A stretch of 64,000 nucleotides of DNA from G965220305 sp965220305 (GCA_965220305.1 OZ244817.1:1178001-1242000), one strand, 5' to 3'. Numbered from the stretch's first letter, positions 50,514 through 59,269 are shown. Made by a program: numbers and translations. The notes: generated from the sequence alone by a model not told the origin.

Positions 50514-52460
50514 TTACGACGAGGTTGAGAAGTCCGCCTCACCGTCAATACTGAACGAGGCTTCCCCGCTGTCCGGTTGGTCTACCAGGACCGGAGCGGC
50601 GTCCGTTGGCGTTTCGTCCGGCGTCTCTTCCTCTACTACATCCGCATCGGACGGCTGAACGGCATCTTCTGACGGCGTCTCTTTCTCTATTGCGTCTGCC
50701 TCTGGTGGCTGAAAAGCATCTTCTGACGGCGTCTCTTCCGATACCACGACCGCCTCGGCTGGCTGAACGACGTCTTCTGGCGGCGTCTCTTCTGTTACTA
50801 CATCCACCTCGGATGGCTGGAGAACATCCTGTGGTGCAGGCGCCGAAATCTCCTTCGGCTCGGCTATGGAGACCTCTTCCGAGTGCCGGTAGGCTTGGCT
50901 GCTGGTATCAGCCTCCGCAGCGGGCGGGGCAATCCCCCAATAGGACGTCAGGGCCTGCCGCACCAGGAGATGGTTGCGGTCCAGGTTGAAGGTCCGCTGT
51001 CGCTTCCGGCGTCCCGTATCCTCATCCTTGAAGGTGTGCCAGCCGCGCTGGAAGACTCCGCCACTGTCCAGGCTACGGACGAGCTTGGTAACGTAGCTGC
51101 GGGAGTACACCTGTCCCCAATGCCGGCTGATGGTCTCGTTCTCCGCCTCCAAGCCCTGGCTCAAGGCATCACAGACCTGGCTGACCAGGAAATTGAAAGC
51201 TACCTTGGTGGCGCCTTCCTGACCTTCCAGGGTATCAGCCGCTACGATTAAGTCGGAGACCCGGTCCCAGTCCTCTTGCTCGTCGGCAACCTTGGGCAAG
51301 TCCAACCGGGCGATTTCCTCCATCACCTCTTCAGAGGGTACAGGTTCGGAAACGGCGGTTTCCTCCACCACCTGGGCCACCAGGATTTCGACCTGTTGGT
51401 CGCGGGCCGCTCCGGCAGAATATTCCTCAGTCGCCGTTTCTCCATCAATGGCCCAGCCGTTGTTGCCGGGAGAAAGGGCCTCCTGTGAGTCTTCCATTTC
51501 CTCCGGAGTTGCTTCATCCGAGTCCAGTTGGTCGCTGACCGTTTCGGCTCCGATTTCTTCGGAAGTCTCCTCAAGGCTGGCTTCGGGCAGGACTTCCTCC
51601 GGTTCGGGTTCAGGCTCTTCGGCCATCAGGGTCCAGTCCACCAGGCCCACGGTGACCAGCTTGATATTCCCTTCTTCGGAAACTCGCTGCATCAGCTTTT
51701 TGAACCCGGAGAATCCCAGCTTCTTCTCATCGAAGCCCGGAACGCGGCGCATTACCCGCTGCTTCAAGGATGTGAGCAGGGGAGTGCGGCCAGCCTGACG
51801 CTCAGTGCGTACAATGTCCTCGATGACCCGCATGACGTCAGGCAACTGCCGCCGCGTGGGGCTGGCCAGCCGGGTCGTAACCTGACCGTTACTGGCGGGG
51901 GCAGGTTCAGGAGCGGTGACCGGGTCAACATCGGCGTCGTACAGGATAAGACCGTCAACCTGGTCGGCCAAACGGCGGGATGTGCTCCACGACACGCCAA
52001 TAACGATTACCCTTTTGCCCATAGATCTCAGGGCGTTAATGACGTGAATGAAGTCTGAATCACCGGACACCAGCACAAAGGTGTTGATATTCTCGTAGGA
52101 GTGGGCGCACTCGATGCAGTCCGCAGTCATCTTGACATCGACGCTGTTCTTGACGCGGAAGGTGCGGAAAGAGTCGGTGGAGCTGGCTATGGGCAACCTG
52201 GTGGGGACGTATACAGGTTCAATGCCAGCGGCGTAGAGGGCGGGAGGGTCGTTGATAAACTGGCTAGCCCCCTTGAGTTCCGGGGCCCTGCTCACCCAGT
52301 CGGCGTAGGCCTTGGCAACGACTACTCTACCGTGGTTGGAGACTTCTTCCTTGAGTGCGGAGACATTAGGAGCGCGGCTGCCGGCGGCTAGGCTAATCTT
52401 GAAATTCTCCCAGTCGATAAAGAGGGCTACGTCACTGGCGTAGCGAGATGGTCCGTTCAT
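50514..52460 (-). CDS. NYN-domain protein with OST-HTH domain and C-terminal repeat tail
   Basis: 648 aa. Residues 10-175 form a LabA-like NYN (PIN-fold) nuclease domain with acidic residues Asp16 (FIDWEN), Asp108 and Asp135 (SGDSDF). Residues 205-277 resemble an OST-HTH/LOTUS RNA-binding domain (QLPDVMRVIEDIVRTERQ). An acidic linker follows, then a helical region (about 390-520), and then four 18-residue acidic repeats (545-616). NYN plus OST-HTH suggests RNA binding or degradation, possibly in RNA quality control. Start ATG has no obvious strong ribosome site. Partners not identified. Confidence 0.8.
   Translation of the reverse strand: MNGPSRYASDVALFIDWENFKISLAAGSRAPNVSALKEEVSNHGRVVVAKAYADWVSRAPELKGASQFINDPPALYAAGIEPVYVPTRLPIASSTDSFRTFRVKNSVDVKMTADCIECAHSYENINTFVLVSGDSDFIHVINALRSMGKRVIVIGVSWSTSRRLADQVDGLILYDADVDPVTAPEPAPASNGQVTTRLASPTRRQLPDVMRVIEDIVRTERQAGRTPLLTSLKQRVMRRVPGFDEKKLGFSGFKKLMQRVSEEGNIKLVTVGLVDWTLMAEEPEPEPEEVLPEASLEETSEEIGAETVSDQLDSDEATPEEMEDSQEALSPGNNGWAIDGETATEEYSAGAARDQQVEILVAQVVEETAVSEPVPSEEVMEEIARLDLPKVADEQEDWDRVSDLIVAADTLEGQEGATKVAFNFLVSQVCDALSQGLEAENETISRHWGQVYSRSYVTKLVRSLDSGGVFQRGWHTFKDEDTGRRKRQRTFNLDRNHLLVRQALTSYWGIAPPAAEADTSSQAYRHSEEVSIAEPKEISAPAPQDVLQPSEVDVVTEETPPEDVVQPAEAVVVSEETPSEDAFQPPEADAIEKETPSEDAVQPSDADVVEEETPDETPTDAAPVLVDQPDSGEASFSIDGEADFSTSS
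50613..50828 (-). repeat. 54-bp tandem repeat, four copies, inside the NYN gene
   Basis: Four 54-base units encode 18-residue repeats of the type DVVQPAEAVVVSEETPSE. They differ at several positions, so the repeat is old or diverging. The encoded tail is acidic and probably disordered. Confidence 0.85.
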
Positions 52461-52681
52461 ATTGTCAATTTTTCCGAATTCGCGTTTACGGTACGTGCCC
52501 CAGTGTAAGCCTCTACCAGAACAGAGTCAAGGAAGGGGCGCACGCGGGTTGCAGCCAAACCGTCGTGAAACGATAGCCTGGGTACGGGCAAAAGTGTGAG
52601 GCTCAGGGATTAGCCAGGACAATCGCATATTAGCAACGAGCTTACTGTCACTCCGGCGCAGAGCCGTCACCGTTGCGGCCC

Positions 52682-52757
52682 CTTCAGGCGGCCTCAGCCA
52701 AGACCCCGGCCCCCGGCCCTGCCCGTTTAGACAAGTGCCCGCGCGGGCAGGGCCGGA
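52682..52757. repeat. GGCCCTGC palindrome repeat, copy 1
   Basis: Palindromic ends GGCCCTGCCC (52715-52724) and GGGCAGGGCC (52745-52754) around GTTTAGACAAGTG. The preceding 33 bases match copy 4 at 59270-59303. Confidence 0.8.
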
Positions 52758-52855
52758 TGGCACAAGGTGGCTGCCCTCGCCGCTGCCGTGGAAACCCCGT
52801 GTGATAGAATCAAAGGGAGATAACGACGAACAGGCCGGTACAATTCCCTCGTGGA

Positions 52856-52915
52856 GCCCCGGCCCCCGGCCCTGCGCGTTGAGACAAGTAACCCTGCGAG
52901 CAGGGCCGGGTGGCA
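52856..52915. repeat. GGCCCTGC palindrome repeat, copy 2
   Basis: GGCCCTGC (52868-52875) and GCAGGGCC (52900-52907) around GCGTTGAGACAAGTAACC. Followed by a block also seen after copy 3's upstream neighbour (GAAACC...GGGTCCCACGCC). Confidence 0.8.
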
Positions 52916-52922
52916 TGAAACC

Positions 52923-53480
52923 ATGTGGTATGGGTCCCACGCCCTACGACGACCAGCTATTTTATTCCTCTTGTTCCTGGCAATTGCTGCCCACCTGAGC
53001 TACTGGCCCGTCTGGGCCAACGGGGGGGCGCAACTGCTGGCCTCCCAGGAAACCGGCCCCTACCGGATAGATGTCAGCGCCCGGCCCGGCAGACCCGTAG
53101 TTAACAATACCCATCTGAGTATTCGGTTGTGGGAGCTGAAAGGGAACTCTCCCATAACCGAAGGTGAGGTCAATGTGTCCGCCACCGGTCCGGCTGGGTC
53201 TTCCGCCCTGGGGCCCCTGGAGGCCCGCAACGACAATAGCCCCCTGTATTTTGAAACTGACCTGCCTTTCAGCGTGGCAGGGGAATGGGAAGTTAGGATA
53301 GAAGTCGTTGCCGCGCCCGGGGGAACCCCGTCTAGGGAAAGCATTGTAGTCCCGGTCTTGGTCCGGCGGGGAGGCCAGTTCAACCTGTTCTTCGTGACCG
53401 CGGTTGCCCTGGGTGTAGTGACCCTGAGCATTTGGACCGTCAACCGGATAAGGAGAAGCCGAGCTAACACAGCCCGCTAG
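52923..53480 (+). CDS. FixH/YtkA-like secreted Ig-fold protein with C-terminal membrane anchor
   Basis: 185 aa from ATG 52923. The first residues (MWYGSHA) lie within a repeat-derived block and the ribosome site is poor, so the exact start is uncertain. A signal peptide or membrane anchor spans RRPAILFLLFLAIAAHLSYWPVWA. The extracytoplasmic region (about 35-155) resembles FixH/YtkA beta-sandwich domains. A second hydrophobic segment (LFFVTAVALGVVTLSIWTV) is near the C-terminus. It lies just upstream of a polytopic membrane protein and may form a membrane unit with it, as FixH-like proteins do with metal or oxidase machinery. Confidence 0.7.
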   Translation: MWYGSHALRRPAILFLLFLAIAAHLSYWPVWANGGAQLLASQETGPYRIDVSARPGRPVVNNTHLSIRLWELKGNSPITEGEVNVSATGPAGSSALGPLEARNDNSPLYFETDLPFSVAGEWEVRIEVVAAPGGTPSRESIVVPVLVRRGGQFNLFFVTAVALGVVTLSIWTVNRIRRSRANTAR

Positions 53481-53610
53481 AGGCCGGGCCAATGAAACCC
53501 CGTGTAATGGGTCCCACGCCCGCACAACGGATTGCGTTTCGACTCGAAAAGTTGGTGCAACTCGCGACGGGAGCGGGCCGTTATACTTGCCGGAAACCCC
53601 GTGGTATGGA

Positions 53611-53664
53611 AGCCCCGGCCCCGGCCCTGCGCGTTGAGACAAGTAACCCTGCGGGCAGGGCCGG
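53611..53664. repeat. GGCCCTGC palindrome repeat, copy 3
   Basis: GGCCCTGC (53623-53630) and GGCAGGGCC (53654-53662) around GCGTTGAGACAAGTAACC. It lies in the 5' region of the downstream membrane protein gene and creates a spurious in-frame N-terminal extension of 52 codons. Confidence 0.8.
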
Positions 53665-53687
53665 ATGGCCTGACGACACGGAGGTCG

Positions 53688-55250
53688 ATGACTCCTTTGA
53701 AGCTAATCCTTCCTCTCCTCGCCCTGGGCGCTGGGCTGACGGCTCACACTGTCTACGCCCACGGATTTGGCGAGAGGTACGACCTGCCCCTTCCGCTGGG
53801 TTACTTCGCAATTGGCGGCGCTGCGGTGGTAGCCCTGTCCTTTCTCATAGTTGCCACCATGCTCCGGGGAGAGTTCCGGCAGTTCGACTATCCTCGGCTG
53901 AACCTCTTCCGGTACCCTGGAATTCGCGCGGTCCTTGGCGGGCCGCTCCTGGTCCCACTGAGACTAGTCGCCGTCCTGCTGCTGGTGTTGGTTATCGCCA
54001 CGGGACTCTTCGGCAGTGAACGCCCGGTGGCGAACTTAGCTCCGACCTTTATCTGGGTAATCTGGTGGGTGGGAATGGGCTTCTTCGTCGCCCTGTTGGG
54101 TAACCTGTGGGAGGTGGTCAACCCCTGGAAGGCAATCTACACCGGGATTGAGTCCCTGTATCATCGCTTCTGGCCCAACCAGGAACTCACCTTGGGGTAC
54201 GAGTACCCCCAAAAGTGGGGCATCTGGCCGGCGGTGGCGCTCTTCTTTATATTCTCCTGGACTGAGAACGCCTTCGGCGAGGGGGCGACCAGCCCGTCCT
54301 CCCTGGCCGTCTTGGTAGTCGTCTACAGCATAATCACCTTGACGGGGATGTTCATTTTTGGCAAACGCCAGTGGCTGCGGCACGGAGAGCCCTTTTCCGT
54401 GGTCTTTGGCTTCTTCTCCCGCTTCTCCATAACCGAAGTACGGGTGTCCGAGGCCCAGGCGTGCCGCGAGTGCAGCAATCAAGAGTGCCGAATCCGGCCA
54501 GGGGAATGTGTTGACTGCTATGAATGCTTCGAGTTCGCCCAGCAACGGGAGTTCAACCTGCGCCCCCCGGCGTTGGGCCTGCATCGGGCGGGACGGGTGA
54601 GTCCTGATGTGGTGGTTATGGTAATGTTCCTTCTGGCGTCGGTCACCTTTGACGGGTTCAGCGCCACCCCGGAGTGGCTGGCGGTGCAGGGTTTCTTTAT
54701 AACCCAGTTCTCTCAACTCAATTCGGCGGTTCTCAACGGTGCTACCATAGCCAATACCCTGGGGCTCATCGGGTTCCCGTTGGCCTTCGCCGGGATTTAT
54801 TGCGGTTATAGCTGGCTGGCTGGTTGGGCTACGGGAGAGGACACCGGAGGGAACAAGTTGGGGGTGGGCGCGTTGATGGCATCCTTCGTCTTCACCCTCT
54901 TGCCCATAGCCCTGGCCTACAATTACGCCCATTTCCTGGGCTTCCTGCTCATACAGGGGCAGCTAATCATAACCCTGGCTTCGGACCCCTTTGGTTGGGA
55001 CTGGGACCTGTTTGGCACTGGGAGCTACCTGGTCAACATTCAGGTCGTCAGCGCCCGGTTCGTCTGGTTCTTCTCCGTAGTGGTAATTGTCCTCGGGCAC
55101 ATCTTTGGGGTGTACCTGGCCCACCTGCGCGCCCGTGAGCTTTACCCGGACCAATCCCTGGCGTTGCGGAGCCAGATACCCATGCTGGGCCTGATGGTCA
55201 TCTACACCGTGGTCAGCCTGTGGATAATCTCCCGACCCATAACCGAGTAA
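53688..55250 (+). CDS. Polytopic membrane protein with a cytoplasmic Cys cluster
   Basis: 520 aa from ATG 53688, behind GGAGG; an in-frame ATG at 53532 lies before repeat sequence and is rejected. Starts with a signal-like segment followed by HGFGERYDLPLPLGYFAIG. This opening and the many membrane segments (about 12) resemble a family often labelled fenitrothion hydrolase, a label that says little about real function. A loop at about residues 257-280 carries a Cys-rich motif (CRECSNQECR, GECVDCYECFEF) with CxxC pairs that could bind a metal or iron-sulfur cluster. Its FixH-like neighbour supports a metal or redox role. Activity unknown. Confidence 0.75.
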   Translation: MTPLKLILPLLALGAGLTAHTVYAHGFGERYDLPLPLGYFAIGGAAVVALSFLIVATMLRGEFRQFDYPRLNLFRYPGIRAVLGGPLLVPLRLVAVLLLVLVIATGLFGSERPVANLAPTFIWVIWWVGMGFFVALLGNLWEVVNPWKAIYTGIESLYHRFWPNQELTLGYEYPQKWGIWPAVALFFIFSWTENAFGEGATSPSSLAVLVVVYSIITLTGMFIFGKRQWLRHGEPFSVVFGFFSRFSITEVRVSEAQACRECSNQECRIRPGECVDCYECFEFAQQREFNLRPPALGLHRAGRVSPDVVVMVMFLLASVTFDGFSATPEWLAVQGFFITQFSQLNSAVLNGATIANTLGLIGFPLAFAGIYCGYSWLAGWATGEDTGGNKLGVGALMASFVFTLLPIALAYNYAHFLGFLLIQGQLIITLASDPFGWDWDLFGTGSYLVNIQVVSARFVWFFSVVVIVLGHIFGVYLAHLRARELYPDQSLALRSQIPMLGLMVIYTVVSLWIISRPITE

Positions 55251-55329
55251 GTCCCCCTTGACAATCGCCATCTTTTTTCGCATGGTACAGGCCATATAAG
55301 GAGCTGCAACAGGACGGAGGAGCGGTCAG

Positions 55330-56154
55330 ATGCCAGAACGCAGGCCCAGGTTGGAAGGCAAGGTAGCAATCGTCACCGGGGCTGGCTCCAGCGGCCCCGG
55401 GGTAGGCAACGGAAAAGCCACGTCCATCGTATTTGCCCGGGAAGGGGCTAAAGTGCTGCTGGTGGACTTCATGGAGGAACGGGCAGCCGAAACCCTGGCC
55501 GCCATCAAAGAGGAGGGCGGGGAGGCTTCCACCTTTCAGGCCGACGTGACCAACGCCGACGATTGCCGGCGCATGGTAGAAGCAGCTATGGAGCGGTACG
55601 GGCGCCTGGACATCCTGGACAACAACGTTGGCATATCCCGCCGGGGCACGGTGCTGGAAGTGACCGAGGAGGACTGGGACCTCATCATGGCGGTCAACGT
55701 CAAAAGCATTGTGCTGGCCAGCAAATACGCCATCCCCAGGATGATTGAAGGTGGCGGCGGGGCAATCGTCAATATATCCTCCATCGCCGGGCTGCGGGCC
55801 CATAGCAGCACGCCCTACACCACGTCCAAGGCGGCGGTTATCGGCCTCACCTTTTCCATGGCCGCCGACCACGGGCCGGACAATATCCGGGTCAACTGTA
55901 TTGCCCCGGGCCTGGTGTATACCCCCATGGTCGCCCCCCGGATGGATGAGGCGTTGCGGGAGCATCGGCAGAGCGCCGCGCCCCTGCGCACCGAAGGGAC
56001 CGCGTGGGACATCGCCCACGCCGCCCTGTACCTGTGCAGCGACGAGGCCCGCTGGGTGAACGGCGTGACCCTCCCGGTGGACGCCGGGCTGGTGGCCGTG
56101 ACTCCGGCGACCTACACCACCCTGAGCCAGCAGCGGTACGCGACGCCCGGGTAA
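55330..56154 (+). CDS. SDR-family oxidoreductase
   Basis: 274 aa behind GGAGGAGCGG. Rossmann NAD(P)-binding motif TGAGSSGPGVG (16-26), DNNVG in place of the common NNAG, catalytic Ser in NISS and the YxxxK pair Tyr163/Lys167. Tetrameric classical SDR typically acting on alcohols or ketones. Substrate unknown. Stands among genes for carbon-compound breakdown. Confidence 0.92.
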   Translation: MPERRPRLEGKVAIVTGAGSSGPGVGNGKATSIVFAREGAKVLLVDFMEERAAETLAAIKEEGGEASTFQADVTNADDCRRMVEAAMERYGRLDILDNNVGISRRGTVLEVTEEDWDLIMAVNVKSIVLASKYAIPRMIEGGGGAIVNISSIAGLRAHSSTPYTTSKAAVIGLTFSMAADHGPDNIRVNCIAPGLVYTPMVAPRMDEALREHRQSAAPLRTEGTAWDIAHAALYLCSDEARWVNGVTLPVDAGLVAVTPATYTTLSQQRYATPG

Positions 56155-56265
56155 AAAGCCATTGTCTACCGGTCGCTCTTGGCGAACTCCAAAGCAGAGG
56201 GCCAACAACTCGAAGGGATATTCCCAGGGAAATCAGAACGCCAGCAAGGCGGTAGGAGCAGGAAG

Positions 56266-56667
56266 ATGACTAACCAGAGCAACGGGCACCACTCCCAGCA
56301 CATCGGCGGCACCATACTGGTGGTGATGATGGACGTAGACCCGGAGCACGAGGAGGAGTTCAACCGCTGGTACAACGAGGAGCACCTGACCGAGCGCCTG
56401 GAGATTCCCGGCTACGTCAGCGCCCGCCGGTTCAAGCTGGAAGAGGGCGAGGGAGTGCTGAAATACCTCTGTATATGGGAAATGGAAGATGGCAACCCCC
56501 TGCAGAGCGAGGAATACAAGGCCCAACAGCAGCGGCCCAGCGAGCTAAGGGACCGGGTGCACACCTACATCAAGCAGCGGGCCCGGGGCCTGTACAAGCA
56601 AATTTACCCTCTTGAAGGCTCCTTTGAAGACCATTCCGGGTTCCACCCGGAGCGGGTGACGGGGTAG
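56266..56667 (+). CDS. Dimeric alpha/beta-barrel (EthD-like) protein
   Basis: 133 aa from ATG 56266, behind GGAGCAGGAAG; the frame is open upstream but not protein-like. GGTILVVMMDVDPEHEEEFN followed by WYNEEHLTERLEIPGYVSAR matches the ferredoxin-like dimeric barrel proteins (EthD/DUF4286 type), which often help degrade aromatic or chlorinated compounds. Function uncertain. Confidence 0.78.
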   Translation: MTNQSNGHHSQHIGGTILVVMMDVDPEHEEEFNRWYNEEHLTERLEIPGYVSARRFKLEEGEGVLKYLCIWEMEDGNPLQSEEYKAQQQRPSELRDRVHTYIKQRARGLYKQIYPLEGSFEDHSGFHPERVTG

Positions 56668-56729
56668 CCATTACAGGCGCTTGTATGGAGTCGGCGGGCG
56701 GCTTTGACGGTGTATCATAGTACCAGTTG

Positions 56730-57026
56730 ATGGGTTATTTCCTGGACAACTGGGGCAGTTTCATCGGCGCCATAAGCCTCGTCGTTACCGTTGCTGGTTT
56801 TGCTCTAGCCATTTACCGGGTCGGCCAAGCTCAGAAGGCCGCTGCCGCCGCAGAAGAGGCCAGCAAGAACACAGCCGAGTCTATTACCAAGGTGCTGGCT
56901 ATAGTCGATCTGGAAAGGGCCATGGGACTAATAGAGCGATTGAGGGCCTTCCATCGAGGGAGCCAATGGAGTGCTGCAATAGGGCATTACCCAGACTTGC
57001 GGTATAGCTTACTAACATCATCGTGA
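56730..57026 (+). CDS. Small membrane-anchored coiled-coil protein, 5' part of a possible split gene
   Basis: 98 aa from ATG 56730 (TTG 56727 possible). N-terminal membrane segment (NWGSFIGAISLVVTVAGFALAI) then an Ala/Glu helix (AQKAAAAAEEASKNTAES) and a conserved-looking IVDLERAMGLIERLRAFHRGSQWSAAIGHY. Its end, LRYSLLTSS, continues naturally into the next ORF if the frame shifts by -1 at 57021-57026. So it is either one gene broken by a frameshift or two coupled genes overlapping in GTGA. Confidence 0.6.
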   Translation: MGYFLDNWGSFIGAISLVVTVAGFALAIYRVGQAQKAAAAAEEASKNTAESITKVLAIVDLERAMGLIERLRAFHRGSQWSAAIGHYPDLRYSLLTSS

Positions 57027-57238
57027 GACATCCTGGCCTAACGGACGAGCAATCGACGACGTTAAACGCTGCTATCGTCAAAGTCAGGATAATCGAAGAG
57101 AGCGTAGACCGTGCGCTGCGGAGTGGGAGCACCCCAAGGGGTGCGAACAACTTTAACAGGGATCTGACCGCCATCGAGGATGATTTAGCTAGGATAGCTG
57201 GGTCCGTACAGTTTCCAGGAAGCGAGGTAGACAGATAG
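57023..57238 (+). CDS. Small protein, 3' part of the possible split gene
   Basis: 71 aa from GTG 57023, whose GTGA overlaps the previous stop. RHPGLTDEQSTTLNAAIVKVRIIEESVDRALRSG reads like the continuation of the upstream protein: a helical domain. No recognised family. Composition is less GC-rich than neighbours. Confidence 0.5.
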   Translation: MRHPGLTDEQSTTLNAAIVKVRIIEESVDRALRSGSTPRGANNFNRDLTAIEDDLARIAGSVQFPGSEVDR

Positions 57239-57240
57239 CT

Positions 57241-57582
57241 ATGGCTCAGATTACGGATGTCCTCACCAGACTGATAGAGCGTACTAGCGAAGGCAAAGTC
57301 CCCTGGCAAACCACCACCGATGAACAGACTTTCGTCGCGGTTTACGGAAAGCTGTCGGCCTTAATCCAGATTGACGACTACGATGATATTGTTCTCAAAA
57401 TACTCAAGTCCGGAAATGAAATCGAACGCCTAGACAGTACAGAGGAGGCGGCAGGAAAGAATTGGGAACCCAGGCTTGCATCACTGCATCAAATGGCCAG
57501 ACGGGTTGCCCTACGAGTCGAAGACCAACTAGACGAGCTATTAGTAGAGATCGACGGACGCATAGACCATCTACCTTTCTAG
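57241..57582 (+). CDS. Small hypothetical protein
   Basis: 113 aa, two bases after the previous stop, with GAGGTAGACAGA upstream. DVLTRLIERTSEGKVPWQTT followed by DEQTFVAVYGKLSALIQIDDYDD resembles small proteins found near mobile or defence genes, but I cannot name the family. It shares the lower GC composition of the two preceding ORFs, so all three probably arrived together. Confidence 0.65.
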   Translation: MAQITDVLTRLIERTSEGKVPWQTTTDEQTFVAVYGKLSALIQIDDYDDIVLKILKSGNEIERLDSTEEAAGKNWEPRLASLHQMARRVALRVEDQLDELLVEIDGRIDHLPF

Positions 57583-57634
57583 GCAACGCCTAAAAAGGGT
57601 AAGCAGCATTCTGCCCATTACAGTGATTCCGCGC

Positions 57635-59002
57635 TTAAATCCGCGTCAGCCTGATTATCTCCCCAATGTCCTCCACCTCTTCCAAGCGCCACAGGCGTTC
57701 CAGCAGGGCGTCCGTCTGGTCCGGGGATAGTAGGTCCTGGGCCAGGGAGCGGAACTTCTCCTCTACTTCGGCATCGGTCACGGGGTTCTTGTAGTGGCCC
57801 TTGTGGTAGGGCACTTCCGAGGAGTACCGCTGCCCGGCGTTGGTGACCACTTCCAAATTGCAGAGCATGGCTTCGGGCGCTCGCCGGTCGGCCTCCGCCG
57901 AGGCTTCCACCTTCACCCGTCCCGTCAGGTCCAATAGCTGGGGGTCAAATATATACTGGTCGTCAAAGTGACGCTGGTGGACCGTCCCGTAGGTCAAGGC
58001 CACGGCGGTGGTGTAGGGCATACTGTGGTCGGCGGTCTCCCGGGTCTGGGGCCGCCACTTCTCGTCGTCGCCGGCCATGATGTCGATGGCCTTCTGCAAG
58101 GTCCGAATGTTCACCTCGGCGATGTCGTTGGTTTCCCCCGGCCCCATCTGGTCCCGCGCTTCCAGGGCGGCCTGCACCACCGTTTGCGAATACTGGCCCA
58201 GGGGGAACCGCTTGATGCTGCACTCCCCGATCTTGAAGGGCTGGTCTTCCCCTCCAAAGGGTTCCAGCTCGTAGGGCTCCTGACTTACCGCCTTGAAGAA
58301 GCCGCTTTCACCTTCAAAGACGGGCGACGGGCCGGTAAGCCCCCGCTGGGCCAACAAGGTTGCGAAGACGGCGTTGCGGCTGGCGTTGGCGTAGGCGCAA
58401 CCCTTCCAGTGGGAGAGGGTCCCCACCCGGGTCTGACCCAGAGCTATGTTGGGAACGATACCAAGGTTCAGCGCCTCCAGGGTCTGTTCCTGGGGCAAAC
58501 CCAGGGAGCGGGCCGCCCCCAGGATGCTGGCGATACAGCCATTGGTAACGTGGTCAAAGCCCAGGTACTTTAGGGTGGCCGCGTCGCCGGTGCGACAGAA
58601 GGCTTCGTAGGCCACCACGGTGGCGGTGATGGCCCGCCGTCCACCCTGACCCCCAATCTCGGCGGCGGACAGCACCGCCGCGATGCTGTCGCTGGGGTGC
58701 CCCGATTCCTTACTGGTGTAGCCGTCGTTGTAGTCCAGGTAACGAATCATCACCCCATTGGCGAAGGTAGCCAGGTCGGGGCTGGTAAGACCGCCGCTGC
58801 CAATGATGGTGGCGGGTGTTGTGCTGGTCACGGTGGAAGCCAGGTCCCGGGCGATCTTGCTGGGCTCGCTGGTATAACCGCCGATGGCGCAACCCAGGGT
58901 ATCTATTATCATCCGCTTCGCCAGGTGGACGACATCTTCGGGCAAATGGCGGTAGTGCAAAGAGGCGGAATAATCGGCTAGTTGCTCGGCTACGTTGGGC
59001 AT
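57635..59002 (-). CDS. MmgE/PrpD-family protein
   Basis: 455 aa from ATG 59002 behind GGGAGAAGA (an in-frame ATG at 59032 is possible). DVVHLAKRMIIDTLGCAIGG, DYNDGYTSKESGHPSDSIAA and SLSHWKGCAYANASRNAVFA-like segments are typical of 2-methylcitrate dehydratase PrpD / MmgE and cis-aconitate decarboxylase relatives. Chloroflexota carry many paralogs that are probably dehydratases of unknown substrates. A 2-methylcitrate role is not shown, as no prpB/prpC lies nearby. Confidence 0.9.
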   Translation of the reverse strand: MPNVAEQLADYSASLHYRHLPEDVVHLAKRMIIDTLGCAIGGYTSEPSKIARDLASTVTSTTPATIIGSGGLTSPDLATFANGVMIRYLDYNDGYTSKESGHPSDSIAAVLSAAEIGGQGGRRAITATVVAYEAFCRTGDAATLKYLGFDHVTNGCIASILGAARSLGLPQEQTLEALNLGIVPNIALGQTRVGTLSHWKGCAYANASRNAVFATLLAQRGLTGPSPVFEGESGFFKAVSQEPYELEPFGGEDQPFKIGECSIKRFPLGQYSQTVVQAALEARDQMGPGETNDIAEVNIRTLQKAIDIMAGDDEKWRPQTRETADHSMPYTTAVALTYGTVHQRHFDDQYIFDPQLLDLTGRVKVEASAEADRRAPEAMLCNLEVVTNAGQRYSSEVPYHKGHYKNPVTDAEVEEKFRSLAQDLLSPDQTDALLERLWRLEEVEDIGEIIRLTRI

Positions 59003-59101
59003 TATCTCTTCTCCCGCCGGTCCCGGGGGCATTCCGCGGGCCCGACTTGTTCAGCCATCGTTTGCAGTGAATGTACTTCACCAGTCATGGGTTCGCAAGC
59101 C

Positions 59102-59161
59102 CAGGGCAATCCCATATTGGATTGCGAGGGACCCGTCATTCCCGCGAAGGCGGGAATCCAG
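59102..59161. repeat. MITE-like element fragment, copy 5
   Basis: Bases 59103-59161 are nearly identical to 11463-11521, including the core ATTCCCGCGAAGGCGGGAAT (59138-59157). The right half present in the other copies is missing. Confidence 0.75.
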
Positions 59162-59269
59162 CTCTCCGATTCAACAGTTCCGTAAACTGTTAGGACCGTT
59201 CGCCAAGTATGGGTTCTGGCCCGGTCCGGCAACGGGGCCGGAATCCAGGGGCGGGCTCCGGCGCCGTAC

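Larger units (their letters stand above)
52461..52922. other. Repeat-bearing noncoding region
   Basis: 462 bases with two copies of the GGCCCTGC palindrome family (52682-52757 and 52856-52915) and no supported ORF. It lies between the divergent NYN gene and the FixH-like gene. Confidence 0.65.

Noticed and set aside
52682..53664. CRISPR array
   Set aside because: The repeated units are palindromic, irregularly spaced and few, with no spacers of uniform length and no cas genes.
53532..53687. N-terminal extension of the polytopic membrane protein
   Set aside because: Encoded by a dispersed repeat; ATG 53688 follows GGAGG and begins at the expected signal segment.
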